Shown here piece after piece: positions 1 to 8,596 of a stretch of 64,000 nt of DNA. Source of the stretch: Eubacteriales bacterium (GTDB lineage: Bacteria; Bacillota; Clostridia; Lachnospirales; Lachnospiraceae); the NCBI GenBank assembly GCA_030524745.1, contig JAUNGC010000007.1, positions 62,001-126,000 of the forward strand, given 5' to 3'. The notes beneath the pieces were generated by a model. It was given only the letters and a program-made list of their open reading frames with translations. It searched no databases and was not told where the DNA came from. Position numbers and translations under genes: made by a program. Positions within the stretch are counted from its first letter, which is position 1. Each line of letters begins with the position of its first letter.

Positions 1-53
1 AGTGTGTAATTGAGGTCTGCGGCTTCTGTCGGATGTTTCCGTTTTAGAAATAA

Positions 54-82
54 TGTCATATTCGCTGCAGTTATGCTATACT
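54..82 (+). promoter_or_regulatory. putative promoter of the MoxR operon
   Basis: A TATACT -10 box at 77-82 is preceded by TGC, which makes an extended -10. A poor -35 (TGTCAT, 54-59) lies 17 bp upstream. The moxR start follows about 30 bp later. The call is by motif only. Confidence 0.4.
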
Positions 83-113
83 AAAGGAAAATGCAGAGGA
101 AGAAGGTTTGGGG

Positions 114-1055
114 ATGAGAGATAAAATACAGGCAATTCTGGAAAATGCCGGGAAGGTCATTATCGGGAAAGAAAAGGTAACGACGCTGATGCTTGCGGCG
201 CTTCTGGCGGACGGGCACGTTCTTCTGGAAGATGTGCCGGGCACCGGGAAGACGAAGCTTGCGCGGGCGCTGGCGAAAAGTCTGGGACTGGAATTCGGGC
301 GTATTCAGTTTACGCCGGACATGTTGCCGGCGGATATCACGGGACTGCATATTTATAACAGGCAGTCGAATGAATTTGAATTGAAAAAGGGACCTGTGTT
401 CACCAACATTCTGCTGGCGGATGAGATCAACCGCGCGACGCCCAGAACCCAGGCAGGGCTGCTGGAGTGTATGGAAGAGCGTCAGGTGACCATCGACGGG
501 AAAACGGAGTATTTAGATATGCCGTTTTTTGTGGTGGCCACGCAGAATCCGGTGGAGACGGCGGGAACCTTTTCGCTGCCGGAGGCGCAGCTTGACCGCT
601 TTCTGATGAAGCTTTCCATGGGGCTTCCCGGCAGGGAGGAGGAAATCCGGATTCTGGAAACTTATCGAAACGAAGAGCCGCTGCCCGGGCTGCAGGCTGT
701 GGTATCGAAGGAAGAACTTCTGCAGATGAAGCGGGAGGTCGTGCAGGTTTATGTGCATCGGTCGATAGAAGAATATATGGTGGACCTCGTGGCGGCGACA
801 AGGGAAAATACCAAAACCGTCATGGGGGTCAGTCCCAGAGGAACGCTGGCGCTTTTGAGGGGGGCAAAGGCGTGGGCGTGGATTCATGACAGAGATTATG
901 TGATACCGGATGATGTAAAGGCGGTCGCGGCGGCGATTCTGGCGCATCGGGTAGTGCTTTCCTATGGGCAGAGCCGCTACCGGGACAGCGTGAAGCTGAT
1001 AGAAGAAATTCTGGAAAGCGTGGAGACGCCTACGGAAGAGTTTGAAAAGCCTTAA
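114..1055 (+). CDS. MoxR-family AAA+ ATPase
   Basis: This 313-residue protein is a MoxR-type AAA+ ATPase, a chaperone-like class thought to remodel or activate protein complexes, often together with DUF58 or VWA-domain partners. Walker A (VPGTGKTK) is at residues 41-48 and Walker B (LLADEIN) at about 100-106. The region around residues 130-160 (VVATQNPVE, LPEAQLDRF) matches the sensor 1 and arginine-finger segments. ATG at 114 is preferred over an in-frame TTG at 108 because AGAAGG (101-106) sits 7 nt before it. It is the first gene of a three-gene operon with the DUF58 and DUF4129-type membrane proteins, a common bacterial arrangement. The client is unknown. Family assignment is sure; the role is inferred. 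Confidence 0.93.
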   Translation: MRDKIQAILENAGKVIIGKEKVTTLMLAALLADGHVLLEDVPGTGKTKLARALAKSLGLEFGRIQFTPDMLPADITGLHIYNRQSNEFELKKGPVFTNILLADEINRATPRTQAGLLECMEERQVTIDGKTEYLDMPFFVVATQNPVETAGTFSLPEAQLDRFLMKLSMGLPGREEEIRILETYRNEEPLPGLQAVVSKEELLQMKREVVQVYVHRSIEEYMVDLVAATRENTKTVMGVSPRGTLALLRGAKAWAWIHDRDYVIPDDVKAVAAAILAHRVVLSYGQSRYRDSVKLIEEILESVETPTEEFEKP

Positions 1056-1071
1056 GACAGAGGGATGAAGG

Positions 1072-2229
1072 ATGGTCGTGATCTGGGTCATTTTGGGGGC
1101 GCTTGTGCTGGCGCTGCTGCAGGAAAAATTGTTTGCCCGCTATTGGGATAAAAACTTATCCGTGAGCCTGAAATTCATGGAGGAGAGCGTTATGCAGGGG
1201 GATACCTGCGTGCTTTGCGAACAGGTGGAAAATGCGAAGCTTCTGCCGATTCCGGCGCTGAAGGTGAAGTTTCAGGTGTCCAGACAACTGCAGTTTGAAG
1301 AAGCGGACGGTTCCAGCAGCGTGACGGATCAATATTACAGAAACGACGTGCTTTCCGTCCGCCCGTATATGCGCCATGTGCGCAAGCTTCCCTTTTTATG
1401 TAAAAAAAGAGGATATTATACGATTAACGGACTGGACCTGGTGGCGGGAAATCTGCTGCTTTCCGGGGAACTGCCCAAAAGCTGTCCCAGCGATACGCAG
1501 TTATATGTGTATCCCAGGCCCTTTGCAGGCATGGAGTTTGAGCAGGCGATTCAGAAGTTAAACGGCGAGATTCTGAGCCGGAGACATGTGCTGGAGGACC
1601 CGTTTGAGTACCGGGGAATACGGGAGTATAGTTTCCGTGACACGATGCGGGATATCAACTGGAAGGCCACAGCCAAAACGGGCGAACTGAAGGTCAATAT
1701 GAAAAATTATACGTCCCAGAAGGCGGTCAGGCTGTTTCTGAATCTGGAGGACGGGACAATCTGGCGGCAGGAGGCGTTGCTGGAGGCGGCAATCAGCATG
1801 GCGGCAGGAGCGGCGCAGACCTTTCTTTCCCAGGGAATCCGCACTGCCCTTTCCACCAACGGGCCGGATATTCTGACAGGAGAACTGGTCCGTCTGGAAG
1901 CGGCCAGCGGCGCGGGACATATGGAGAGCGTCAACAGAGGCCTGGCCAGAATCGATCTTGCCAAAAGCGCGCCGTCCTTTGTGCGCAATCTGAGAGATGA
2001 AGTTCTGGAAACGGGCGATTCGGCGGGGAAATTGTTTACGATTTTTTTCTCGCCGGATACGCAGGATGATTTTCAGGAACTGCTGGATACCTGCGCGCAA
2101 AAGAAAATGGATTTTGCCTGGATCTGTCCGGTGAAAGAGCGGGAAGAAGTGAAGGTGCGGCCTGCGCTGGAACGGTATGTGTCGATTGTGCCGGTTCGGG
2201 AAGGGGAAACGTTATGGAAAGCAGGATGA
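1072..2229 (+). CDS. DUF58 domain-containing protein
   Basis: This 385-residue protein begins with a hydrophobic segment (residues 1-15, VIWVILGALVLALLQ). It carries the DUF58 signature in the middle, with DPFEYRGIREYSFRDTMR followed by the INWKATAKTG motif at about residues 180-210. DUF58 proteins are the usual partners of MoxR ATPases, and the C-terminal part has a VWA-like layout. The start codon lies 16 nt after the moxR stop with GAAGG just upstream. The last 16 bases overlap the next gene, so the two are probably translationally coupled. A membrane-tethered partner of the MoxR ATPase is the best guess; the substrate is unknown. Confidence 0.9.
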   Translation: MVVIWVILGALVLALLQEKLFARYWDKNLSVSLKFMEESVMQGDTCVLCEQVENAKLLPIPALKVKFQVSRQLQFEEADGSSSVTDQYYRNDVLSVRPYMRHVRKLPFLCKKRGYYTINGLDLVAGNLLLSGELPKSCPSDTQLYVYPRPFAGMEFEQAIQKLNGEILSRRHVLEDPFEYRGIREYSFRDTMRDINWKATAKTGELKVNMKNYTSQKAVRLFLNLEDGTIWRQEALLEAAISMAAGAAQTFLSQGIRTALSTNGPDILTGELVRLEAASGAGHMESVNRGLARIDLAKSAPSFVRNLRDEVLETGDSAGKLFTIFFSPDTQDDFQELLDTCAQKKMDFAWICPVKEREEVKVRPALERYVSIVPVREGETLWKAG

Positions 2230-3509
2230 AACTGTTAGCCGATATTCTGGAAATTATTTTGAATTTTCTTGTGGTTATGTGCGTAGAAGCGGCGGCGGAT
2301 GCGGCTGTTGGGAGTCTTTTAACGCCTGAGCAGGCGCCGCTGTATGCGCTTGTCCTTCCGGTATTGGCGCCGCTCCTCTTTTACGGGGCCAGAAGACTGG
2401 TAAAAAATCTGCCGCTTTTTTTGTCCCTTCATCTGCTTGGCATTGCGGCGCTTTTTTATGCGGCGGGATTTTTTCCGGCTGCCGTTTTGTGGAGAACTGT
2501 GTATTTAGCAGTGGGAATTCTCTATGCGATCCATTCCGTCCGCGTCCGCCTGACCAGAGCGGAAGATGATGAAGGGGAATTGGGGCCGGTGTTTGCGGGA
2601 GTGATAGCGGCGGCCGCTTTTTTGCTGTGCAGTTATGCGGGCAGCGACGGAAACTGCGCCCGGATTTTATGGATCGCGCTGTTTTGGCTGCCGGGGTACT
2701 GGATCAAGGGTTATCTGGACAATTTTTTATCCTATGTGAAACTGAGCCGCCGGACGGCCGGCGCGATGCCGGAGAAAAAAATTCTGCAGGGCGGCATGAC
2801 CATGGTGGGGATTTATGGCGGTTTTTCTTTCGTCCTGCTGGCGGTCTGTTCCCGGACTTCGTTTGTGGCATGGCTGTCGGATCTGGTGAGAAAAGCAGGT
2901 TATGGGCTGCTTCGCCTGTTTTTCGGCCTTCTGGAAAAACTTGAAAGGGAACCGGAAGGGCCGCCTTCGGTTTCGGCGACTGCGGGCGGTGAAATGCAGA
3001 TGATGCTGCTGGAAAGCGTGGAAGAGCCGTCGGTGGTTGCGCAGATTTTAGAGCAGATTCTGGTTGTGATTGTGACGGTTTTTCTCATCGCCGGAGCGGT
3101 CATTTTACTGATACAGGCGGTTCGGTTTGTCATCCGGAGTTTTTACGGCAGAAAAACGGGAAAAAAAGAGAGAAAAGAAGAAGGATTTGTGGAAGAGGAA
3201 GAGCGCCTGAAGGAACCGGAGAGCAGACGAAAAGGCCGTCTGCCCGTAATAGGAGGCACGCCTGCGCAGCGGGTGCGGAAAATATTCAAAAGAACGGTTC
3301 TGGAATTATGGGGAGAAAGGGAGGCCAAACAGCTTACCGCAAAGACTGCCAGAGAACTGGAAACCCTTTGCGCAGGGCAGAATGGGGAAGCGTGGCGGAA
3401 GCTTGCCGGCCTTTATGAGCGGGCGCGGTATACAAAACAGACAATTACCAGACAGGAAGTAAAGGAAGCGGGTAAACTTTCCAGACAGATTATGCATACT
3501 ATAAAATAA
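2214..3509 (+). CDS. multi-pass membrane protein with DUF4129-like C-terminal domain
   Basis: This 431-residue protein has several membrane segments in residues 1-240. One further strong helix lies at about 275-300 (ILVVIVTVFLIAGAVILLIQ), followed by a charged cytoplasmic tail. The tail ends in a region like DUF4129 (RVRKIFKRTVLELWGERE through YERARYTKQ). In many MoxR/DUF58 operons this position holds a transglutaminase-like membrane protein with the same C-terminal domain. I see no Cys-His-Asp transglutaminase core here, so this may be a reduced version. AAGGGGAAA precedes the ATG at 2214. The gene overlaps DUF58 by 16 bp. Function is unknown. Confidence 0.75.
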   Translation: MESRMKLLADILEIILNFLVVMCVEAAADAAVGSLLTPEQAPLYALVLPVLAPLLFYGARRLVKNLPLFLSLHLLGIAALFYAAGFFPAAVLWRTVYLAVGILYAIHSVRVRLTRAEDDEGELGPVFAGVIAAAAFLLCSYAGSDGNCARILWIALFWLPGYWIKGYLDNFLSYVKLSRRTAGAMPEKKILQGGMTMVGIYGGFSFVLLAVCSRTSFVAWLSDLVRKAGYGLLRLFFGLLEKLEREPEGPPSVSATAGGEMQMMLLESVEEPSVVAQILEQILVVIVTVFLIAGAVILLIQAVRFVIRSFYGRKTGKKERKEEGFVEEEERLKEPESRRKGRLPVIGGTPAQRVRKIFKRTVLELWGEREAKQLTAKTARELETLCAGQNGEAWRKLAGLYERARYTKQTITRQEVKEAGKLSRQIMHTIK

Positions 3510-3531
3510 AGAATGCCCGAAAGGAAAGAGT

Positions 3532-3918
3532 ATGTTCCATAATCCGAAAATATTGCCGTTTTACATGACATATCCGATGCCGTTGTTTTATCAGGAAGAG
3601 GATGCCGTGATGCGGGATCTGGAATATCTGCAGGAAATGTATCCGAAGGAAGCGCGCCGGTATCAGAAAATGGTGAGCCGCATACTGGACCGCTTCGATT
3701 ATGACGGCAGCATCATTTATGATGAATATCCCGACCGGCTGGCCGTATATAAAATGGCGCAGGATATCATGGCGGTCATTGCGCAGGAAGAAAAGGACGC
3801 GCAGCGCGAGATTCCGGCAGAAAAGATGCCTGAAATCTCCGAAATCGTGCAGATACTGGTGTGCCATGAGATTTATAAGCGCAGACAGGCGAAGGGGAAC
3901 GGTTTTCTGAAATTTTAG
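3532..3918 (+). CDS. small conserved-looking protein of unknown function
   Basis: This 128-residue soluble protein is rich in Tyr, Met and acidic residues. It has no signal peptide, membrane helix or cysteine cluster. Predicted helices run through most of it (DLEYLQEMYPKEARRYQKMV, IMAVIAQEEKDAQRE, EIVQILVCHEIYKRRQ), suggesting a compact helical fold. A ribosome binding site (AAAGGAAAG) precedes the ATG, and the gene follows the DUF4129-type gene by 22 nt, so it may share the operon. I do not recognise a named family. It resembles small hypothetical proteins seen in Lachnospiraceae, but no function can be assigned. Confidence 0.7.
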   Translation: MFHNPKILPFYMTYPMPLFYQEEDAVMRDLEYLQEMYPKEARRYQKMVSRILDRFDYDGSIIYDEYPDRLAVYKMAQDIMAVIAQEEKDAQREIPAEKMPEISEIVQILVCHEIYKRRQAKGNGFLKF

Positions 3919-3947
3919 TTGTGAAACCCTGTGAAAAGCTATAGAAT
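3919..3947 (+). promoter_or_regulatory. putative promoter of the methyltransferase gene
   Basis: TTGTGA (3919-3924) and TAGAAT (3942-3947) are separated by 17 bp, immediately after the stop codon of the small upstream gene. The transcript would have a leader of about 135 nt. Confidence 0.35.
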
Positions 3948-3957
3948 AAAAGGGATC

Positions 3958-4008
3958 GCTGTAAAAGGCACTTTATCGGCGGGATGCAGATAAGGTTTCT
4001 TTTACAGC
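3958..4008 (+). other. inverted repeat in the methyltransferase leader
   Basis: A perfect 10-bp inverted repeat (GCTGTAAAAG / CTTTTACAGC) encloses a 31-nt loop. There is no clean T tract after it, so a terminator is doubtful. It lies between the putative promoter and the start codon and may be a leader hairpin. Confidence 0.35.
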
Positions 4009-4087
4009 AGTTCTTTGGGGATAAGCTGTTATCGGTCATAGAGGATACCGTGACGATAACTTTTCAATGAATGATAAAGAGGTATTT

Positions 4088-5251
4088 ATGGATGATCTCA
4101 AGCGATTGCTGCAGGAAAGTTTAAATAAAGACCTGTATCAGATTATTTTAAGCGGCGCCAAAGGTTTGCAGGACGGCGGACAAATCGCATCCAGAAAAAA
4201 AGTGAGGCCGGTCCTGATAAAGGGGCAGCTTCTTTTTCAGGTCAGCAGCTATGTGGGAAAGCAGATTTTTCACGAAAATCTTACCGCGGAAGCGGCGGCG
4301 GACAGGCTGTCGTCGGATCTGCTTCAAAACTATAAACAGATGCAGGTTGATGCGAAGTTTTTTTCGGCGGTGGCGCTGGCGAGCAAAAAAGGAAAAGTGA
4401 CGGTGAAAAAGAAGCTTCATGGGCAGCAGGAGCAGCGCCGGGTGGATTTATCCCATAACCGGACCAGGAAATATATTCTGGAGGAGGGGCGGCCGGTTCC
4501 GTTTCTCATTGATCTTGGCGTGCAGACGCAGGAAGGGAAAATTGTCCGCAGCCGCTATGACAAGTTCCGGCAGATCAACCGTTTCCTGGAGTTTATTGCG
4601 GATGTGCTTCCCTGTCTTCCGAAGGACAGAGCGGTGCATATCATCGATTTCGGGTGCGGAAAGTCCTACCTGACTTTTGCCATGTACTATTATCTGCATG
4701 AACTTCAGGGACTGGAGCTTGAAGTGACAGGTCTTGACTTAAAGGAAGATGTGATTGAAAACTGTTCCGCGCTGGCAAAAAAATACGGATATGACGGCCT
4801 GCATTTTTTGCACGGGGATATCGCAGATTATACGGGAACACAACGGGCGGATATGGTGGTGACGCTGCATGCCTGCGACACCGCGACGGATTATGCGCTT
4901 TACAAGGCAATCAAATGGGAGGCGAAGGTCATTTTGTCGGTGCCCTGCTGTCAGCATGAAGTGAACGGACAGATTGCCTGCGAAGCGCTGGACGGTGCGC
5001 TGCGTTACGGATTGATTAAAGAACGGTTGTCCGCGCTTTTTACGGACGCCCTGCGGGCGGATCTTCTGGAAGAAAACGGATATGATACCCAGGTATTGGA
5101 ATTTATCGATATGGAGCATACGCCGAAGAACATTCTGCTGCGGGCGGTGAAATCGGAAAAGCAGAAAAAGACGGATCCGGCAAGCCGGAAGCTTGCCGAA
5201 ACGCTGCACGTTTCCACCACGCTGCAGCGGCTTTTGGGGGAAGAAAAATAA
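4088..5251 (+). CDS. class I SAM-dependent methyltransferase (METTL25/Methyltransf_32 type)
   Basis: This 387-residue protein has a class I methyltransferase core in its second half. Motif I is IIDFGCGKSYLTFAMYYYL at about residues 188-206. An acidic residue follows in VTGLDLKEDV, and DIADYTGTQRADMVVTLHAC covers the later motifs. The SVPCCQHEVNGQ segment is characteristic of the Methyltransf_32 group. The N-terminal 110 residues are basic and may bind nucleic acid. The likely target is RNA, but that is inference. Start at 4088 is chosen over 4067 because AAAGAGG (4076-4082) lies 5 nt upstream of it. The next gene follows 34 nt downstream and may be cotranscribed. Confidence 0.85.
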   Translation: MDDLKRLLQESLNKDLYQIILSGAKGLQDGGQIASRKKVRPVLIKGQLLFQVSSYVGKQIFHENLTAEAAADRLSSDLLQNYKQMQVDAKFFSAVALASKKGKVTVKKKLHGQQEQRRVDLSHNRTRKYILEEGRPVPFLIDLGVQTQEGKIVRSRYDKFRQINRFLEFIADVLPCLPKDRAVHIIDFGCGKSYLTFAMYYYLHELQGLELEVTGLDLKEDVIENCSALAKKYGYDGLHFLHGDIADYTGTQRADMVVTLHACDTATDYALYKAIKWEAKVILSVPCCQHEVNGQIACEALDGALRYGLIKERLSALFTDALRADLLEENGYDTQVLEFIDMEHTPKNILLRAVKSEKQKKTDPASRKLAETLHVSTTLQRLLGEEK

Positions 5252-5285
5252 GATACTGTTGCAGTAAAGTAAAAGGAGATTTGGA

Positions 5286-7799
5286 TTGAAAAATGCGATT
5301 ATCAAGCTTGTCACTTTCATAGGCGTATTCATCATATCCCTGATTGTGATCAGTTTTTACATGAATAAAGGGAATACGGACATGACGGCCCAGATGAGCG
5401 GCGCAACATTGCCGACAGTTGCCGTGAAAGCAGGGAGCGCAGACATCAATCTGATGCGCGGCTATTGTACGGTGATGGAGACCGCAGGGATGCGGGAGAG
5501 CATTACGCCGGTCGGAGAACAGCGGCAGGTGGATATTGTAATTCATACGCATGGCCAGGAAATCAGGCAGGCGGCATATGAGGTGCGCAGCATTGACGGG
5601 ACGAGGCTGATTGAGAATACGGTTCTTTCGGGCTTTGAGAAAAGCGGATCGGATCTAAAGGCGTCTTTCAGACTGAAGGATTTGATCGAAAAGGGAGAGG
5701 AATATAGTCTGATCTTCATTCTGACGTTGGAGAATGACAGAGAAGTGCGCTACTATACCAGGGTGATTCAGGACGAATATAATCTGGAAGAGAAGCTGGA
5801 CTTCGTTTTACAGTTTTCCGAAGCCACGTTCGACTACGAAAAGCTGCAGGAATACACCAAATATCTGGAGAGCAATTCGGATGGAAATAATTCCACGCTG
5901 GCGAAGGTGGATATCCACAGCAGTGCGAAGCAGGTGGCGTGGGGCGGATTGGAAGTGCAGAAGGAAACGGAGACGGAAGTGCAGGTGAAGGAAATCGCGC
6001 CTCAGACTGCTTCTGTGGTTCTGACCTATCTTGTGAGTTATCTGCAAAACGATAAAAAAGTATATGCGCAGGTAGAAGAATATTACAGGGTGCGGTATAC
6101 GACCGACCGTATGTATCTGCTGAGTTACGAACGAACGGCGCAGCAGCTTCTGGAAGAGTCTTCCTGGAGTTTTGACAATGATAAAATCAATATCGGTATT
6201 GCGGATTCTGATATCGAGATGGTGGAAAACGACGGCGGAACAGTCTTTGCTTTTTCCCATGCGGGCGCGCTTTACAGCTACAATGGAGCGGACAGCAAGC
6301 TGGCGGTACTGTTTACCTTTTTGGATGAAAACGGGGATGACGAGAGGACGTGGTATAATGCGCACGGATTCCGCATTTTGCAGGTGGACGAAACCGGAAA
6401 TGTGACCTTTGCGGTTTACGGCTATATGAACCGGGGCAGACATGAAGGAAGCTGCGGCGTTCAGGTTTGCTATTACAGCAGTATGTTGAACGTGGTGGAA
6501 GAACTGGCTTACATTCCGTATACGAAATCTGCCGGAATCTTAGAGGCCGATATGGAAAATCTTTCATATGTAAACGGAAAAAATGATCTTTATCTGATGC
6601 TGGACGGCAGCATTTATCATATCGGACTGGAAAATAAGGAAAGCGATGTTGTTGTCCGGGGGCTGAGTGAAGAATGCTACCGGGTATCGGAAGAGGGGCG
6701 CGTGCTTGTCTGGCAGGAAGGCGGTCAGGAATTTTCCAGTGAGAAGCTGGTCCTGATGGATTTAAACAGCGGAAAGAAGGATGAGATTGAGGCCGGAGCA
6801 GGAAATTATATCAGACCGCTTGGCTTTATGGGAGACGATCTCATTTATGGCGTGGCATCAAAAGAGGACGTCACCGAGGATTCTTTGGGATATATCATTT
6901 TTCCGATGTACCGCATCGTAATCCGGGATTATGAAGGAACGATCCTCAAAACCTACGAACCGGACGGCGCTTACGTGACGGAATGTTCCATCGAGGACAA
7001 TCAGATCAGTCTCGAACGGGTCGTCAAAACGGGAAGCGGCTTTGAAAGCACGGCGGGGGATCAGATTCTTTACAGCGACCAGATGCCGGCTGGAAAAAAT
7101 TATGCGGATACCGTTGTGACCGAAAACCTGCAGACAATCGTGCAGATTGTGCTGAAAAGCCAGGTGGACAGCAAAAAGGTAAAAATATTGACGCCCAGGG
7201 AAGTGCTCTTTGAAGGAAGCAGGGAGGTGGCGCTGCAGCAGCAGGACCACCCGGCGCGTTATTATGTTTATGGAAAAACGGGAGTGGCGGACATTTTAAC
7301 TTCGCCCGCGGCTGCGGTCAGACTGGCCTACGAGAACTATGGAACGGTGGCCGCGGAGGACGGCAGCTATGTGTTGAAGCGTGACAGACTTCACACTTCC
7401 AATCAGATCATGGCGATTACGGGAGAGTTGGCGGAAGACGGAGAGAGCAGCCTGGCGGTGTGCCTGAATGCGATCCTGCAATTTGAAGGATTGATGCGCG
7501 ACAGCAATTATCTGCTGAAGGCCGGAAAGGATGTGCAGGAAATACTGGAAGACAATCTGGAAGGCAGGAAGGTTTTAAACCTTCAGGGCTGTAGCCTGGA
7601 CATGGTATTGTATTATCCGGACCGGGAGAAGCCGGTGCTGGCAGTTCTGGAGGACGGAAACGCTGTGCTCATCACAGGATTTAACGAGCAGAATGTGGTC
7701 ATCATGGACCCGCAGACGGGAACTGTCTATAAGAAGGGTATGAACGATGCGCGTGCATGGTTTGAGGAAAACGGAAATCAGTTCATTGCGTATTGGTAA
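5286..7799 (+). CDS. membrane-anchored extracytoplasmic protein with degenerate C39-like C-terminal domain
   Basis: This 837-residue protein starts at a TTG with AAGGAG (5273-5278) 7 nt upstream. One N-terminal membrane helix (about residues 5-27) anchors a long extracytoplasmic part. The middle has beta-propeller-like repeats with GTVFAFSHAGALYSYNG, DGSIYHIG and VLMDLNSGKKDEI. The last 115 residues look like a C39-like peptidase fold: Cys726 begins helix CLNAILQFEGL, then AVLEDGNAVLITGF, then VIMDPQTG with Asp808. The usual catalytic His is Asn792, so proteolysis is unlikely and a binding role is more probable. Similar large membrane proteins occur in Lachnospiraceae, but I know of no characterised homologue. 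The gene ends at a bidirectional terminator. Confidence 0.75.
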   Translation: MKNAIIKLVTFIGVFIISLIVISFYMNKGNTDMTAQMSGATLPTVAVKAGSADINLMRGYCTVMETAGMRESITPVGEQRQVDIVIHTHGQEIRQAAYEVRSIDGTRLIENTVLSGFEKSGSDLKASFRLKDLIEKGEEYSLIFILTLENDREVRYYTRVIQDEYNLEEKLDFVLQFSEATFDYEKLQEYTKYLESNSDGNNSTLAKVDIHSSAKQVAWGGLEVQKETETEVQVKEIAPQTASVVLTYLVSYLQNDKKVYAQVEEYYRVRYTTDRMYLLSYERTAQQLLEESSWSFDNDKINIGIADSDIEMVENDGGTVFAFSHAGALYSYNGADSKLAVLFTFLDENGDDERTWYNAHGFRILQVDETGNVTFAVYGYMNRGRHEGSCGVQVCYYSSMLNVVEELAYIPYTKSAGILEADMENLSYVNGKNDLYLMLDGSIYHIGLENKESDVVVRGLSEECYRVSEEGRVLVWQEGGQEFSSEKLVLMDLNSGKKDEIEAGAGNYIRPLGFMGDDLIYGVASKEDVTEDSLGYIIFPMYRIVIRDYEGTILKTYEPDGAYVTECSIEDNQISLERVVKTGSGFESTAGDQILYSDQMPAGKNYADTVVTENLQTIVQIVLKSQVDSKKVKILTPREVLFEGSREVALQQQDHPARYYVYGKTGVADILTSPAAAVRLAYENYGTVAAEDGSYVLKRDRLHTSNQIMAITGELAEDGESSLAVCLNAILQFEGLMRDSNYLLKAGKDVQEILEDNLEGRKVLNLQGCSLDMVLYYPDREKPVLAVLEDGNAVLITGFNEQNVVIMDPQTGTVYKKGMNDARAWFEENGNQFIAYW

Positions 7800-7824
7800 C
7801 AAAAGTAGTTTATAGGAATTTATC

Positions 7825-7864
7825 AAAAAAGCAACTCAACTCCGGCGGGAGCGGTTGCTTTTTT
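7825..7864. terminator. bidirectional intrinsic terminator
   Basis: AAAAAAGCAAC and GTTGCTTTTTT form a stem around a GC-rich loop, with T tracts on both strands. It serves the plus-strand gene ending at 7799 and the minus-strand queT ending at 7907. Confidence 0.8.
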
Positions 7865-7906
7865 GCTGTTTATCATTTCTGTGTGTAGTTTTGTAATGAA
7901 TATCTC

Positions 7907-8434
7907 TTACTCCAGTCCGAAGAGCTGATTTTTATATTTCTGCAGCGCAAAGAGCAGAATCAGACCGAAGATGCCGCAGGATATGATTTCTCCGGCAGTG
8001 ACTGTGATCACGGAAAACCATACGGGTACGATTCCGTAGGCATATTTTAATACGGGCGGAACCACGACGGCGTTTGCGAGGATGGGCGGCAGAGGAGACA
8101 GCCATTTGCAGACGGCAGCCTTTTTTCCTTCTCCACAGCGCCGGGCGGCTTTCCCGAGCGCCCATGTGCCGATCGCGCCGATAAGGGTCGCCAGAGGTCC
8201 GAAAATGATGTCGGGCAGTGCGGCGCCGGTCACGACGTTTGCAATCAGACAGCCGATGTATAAACCGGGTATGGCTGCGGGACTGAAAAAGGGAAGTACG
8301 GTGAGCGCTTCGGAAAAGCGGACCTGAATGTTGCCGCTGGCGATGCCGAGCGCATTGGCGATCATCGTGAGCACGACGTAGAGAGCGGCAATCATGGCCG
8401 CCTGGGTGAGGTACAGAACTTTTTTGTTTTTCAT
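7907..8434 (-). CDS. queT: QueT family queuosine-precursor ECF transporter substrate-binding protein
   Basis: This 175-residue hydrophobic protein has about five to six membrane helices and matches the QueT family throughout. Diagnostic segments are the N-terminal AAMIAALYVVLTMI, then NIQVRFSEALTVLPFF, IPGLYIGCLIANV and FGPLATLIGAIGTW. QueT is the S component of an ECF transporter that imports queuosine precursors such as preQ1. It would work with a shared EcfA/EcfT module encoded elsewhere. AAAGGAGA lies just upstream of the ATG. The gene has its own promoter at 8552-8579 and a leader of about 110 nt, as expected for riboswitch control. Family assignment is confident; the exact ligand is inferred. 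Confidence 0.92.
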   Translation of the reverse strand: MKNKKVLYLTQAAMIAALYVVLTMIANALGIASGNIQVRFSEALTVLPFFSPAAIPGLYIGCLIANVVTGAALPDIIFGPLATLIGAIGTWALGKAARRCGEGKKAAVCKWLSPLPPILANAVVVPPVLKYAYGIVPVWFSVITVTAGEIISCGIFGLILLFALQKYKNQLFGLE

Positions 8435-8439
8435 TTGTT

Positions 8440-8545
8440 TTCTCCTTTAGTTTTGTTTTTTTCTCCGCATGATGCGGTTCGGTCAGGAAGGTTTCGAACT
8501 GACCGGTTTAAAAGCTGCAGATGCGGTATTGCGTGCAACTGCGGC
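8440..8545 (-). ncRNA. structured queT leader, candidate preQ1 riboswitch
   Basis: In the minus-strand leader a 7-bp stem (CGGTCAG/CTGACCG) carries a 12-nt loop containing CCTT. Next come a small hairpin (CCGCA TCA TGCGG), an A-rich stretch and the AAAGGAG ribosome binding site. Loop CCTT could pair with AAGG of the ribosome binding site. That gives an H-type pseudoknot with an inserted hairpin, the general architecture of preQ1 riboswitches that hide the Shine-Dalgarno. The core does not match the class I consensus I know; class II or III is possible. The position before queT is the main support. Confidence 0.45.
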
Positions 8546-8551
8546 TTTTTC

Positions 8552-8579
8552 AGTATACCATGGCGGACGGAAATGTCAA
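8552..8579 (-). promoter_or_regulatory. queT promoter
   Basis: On the minus strand, TTGACA (8574-8579) and TATACT (8552-8557) are 16 bp apart. Transcription would begin near 8545, leaving a leader of about 110 nt. The -35 box sits only 18 bp from the long hairpin element to its right. Confidence 0.75.
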
Positions 8580-8596
8580 GAACAGGAAAAGGGAGT

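Noticed and set aside
8480-8520. A tRNA, suggested by GGTTTCGAACTGACC
   Set aside because: There is no acceptor stem, anticodon arm or CCA end around it. It belongs to the queT leader hairpin.
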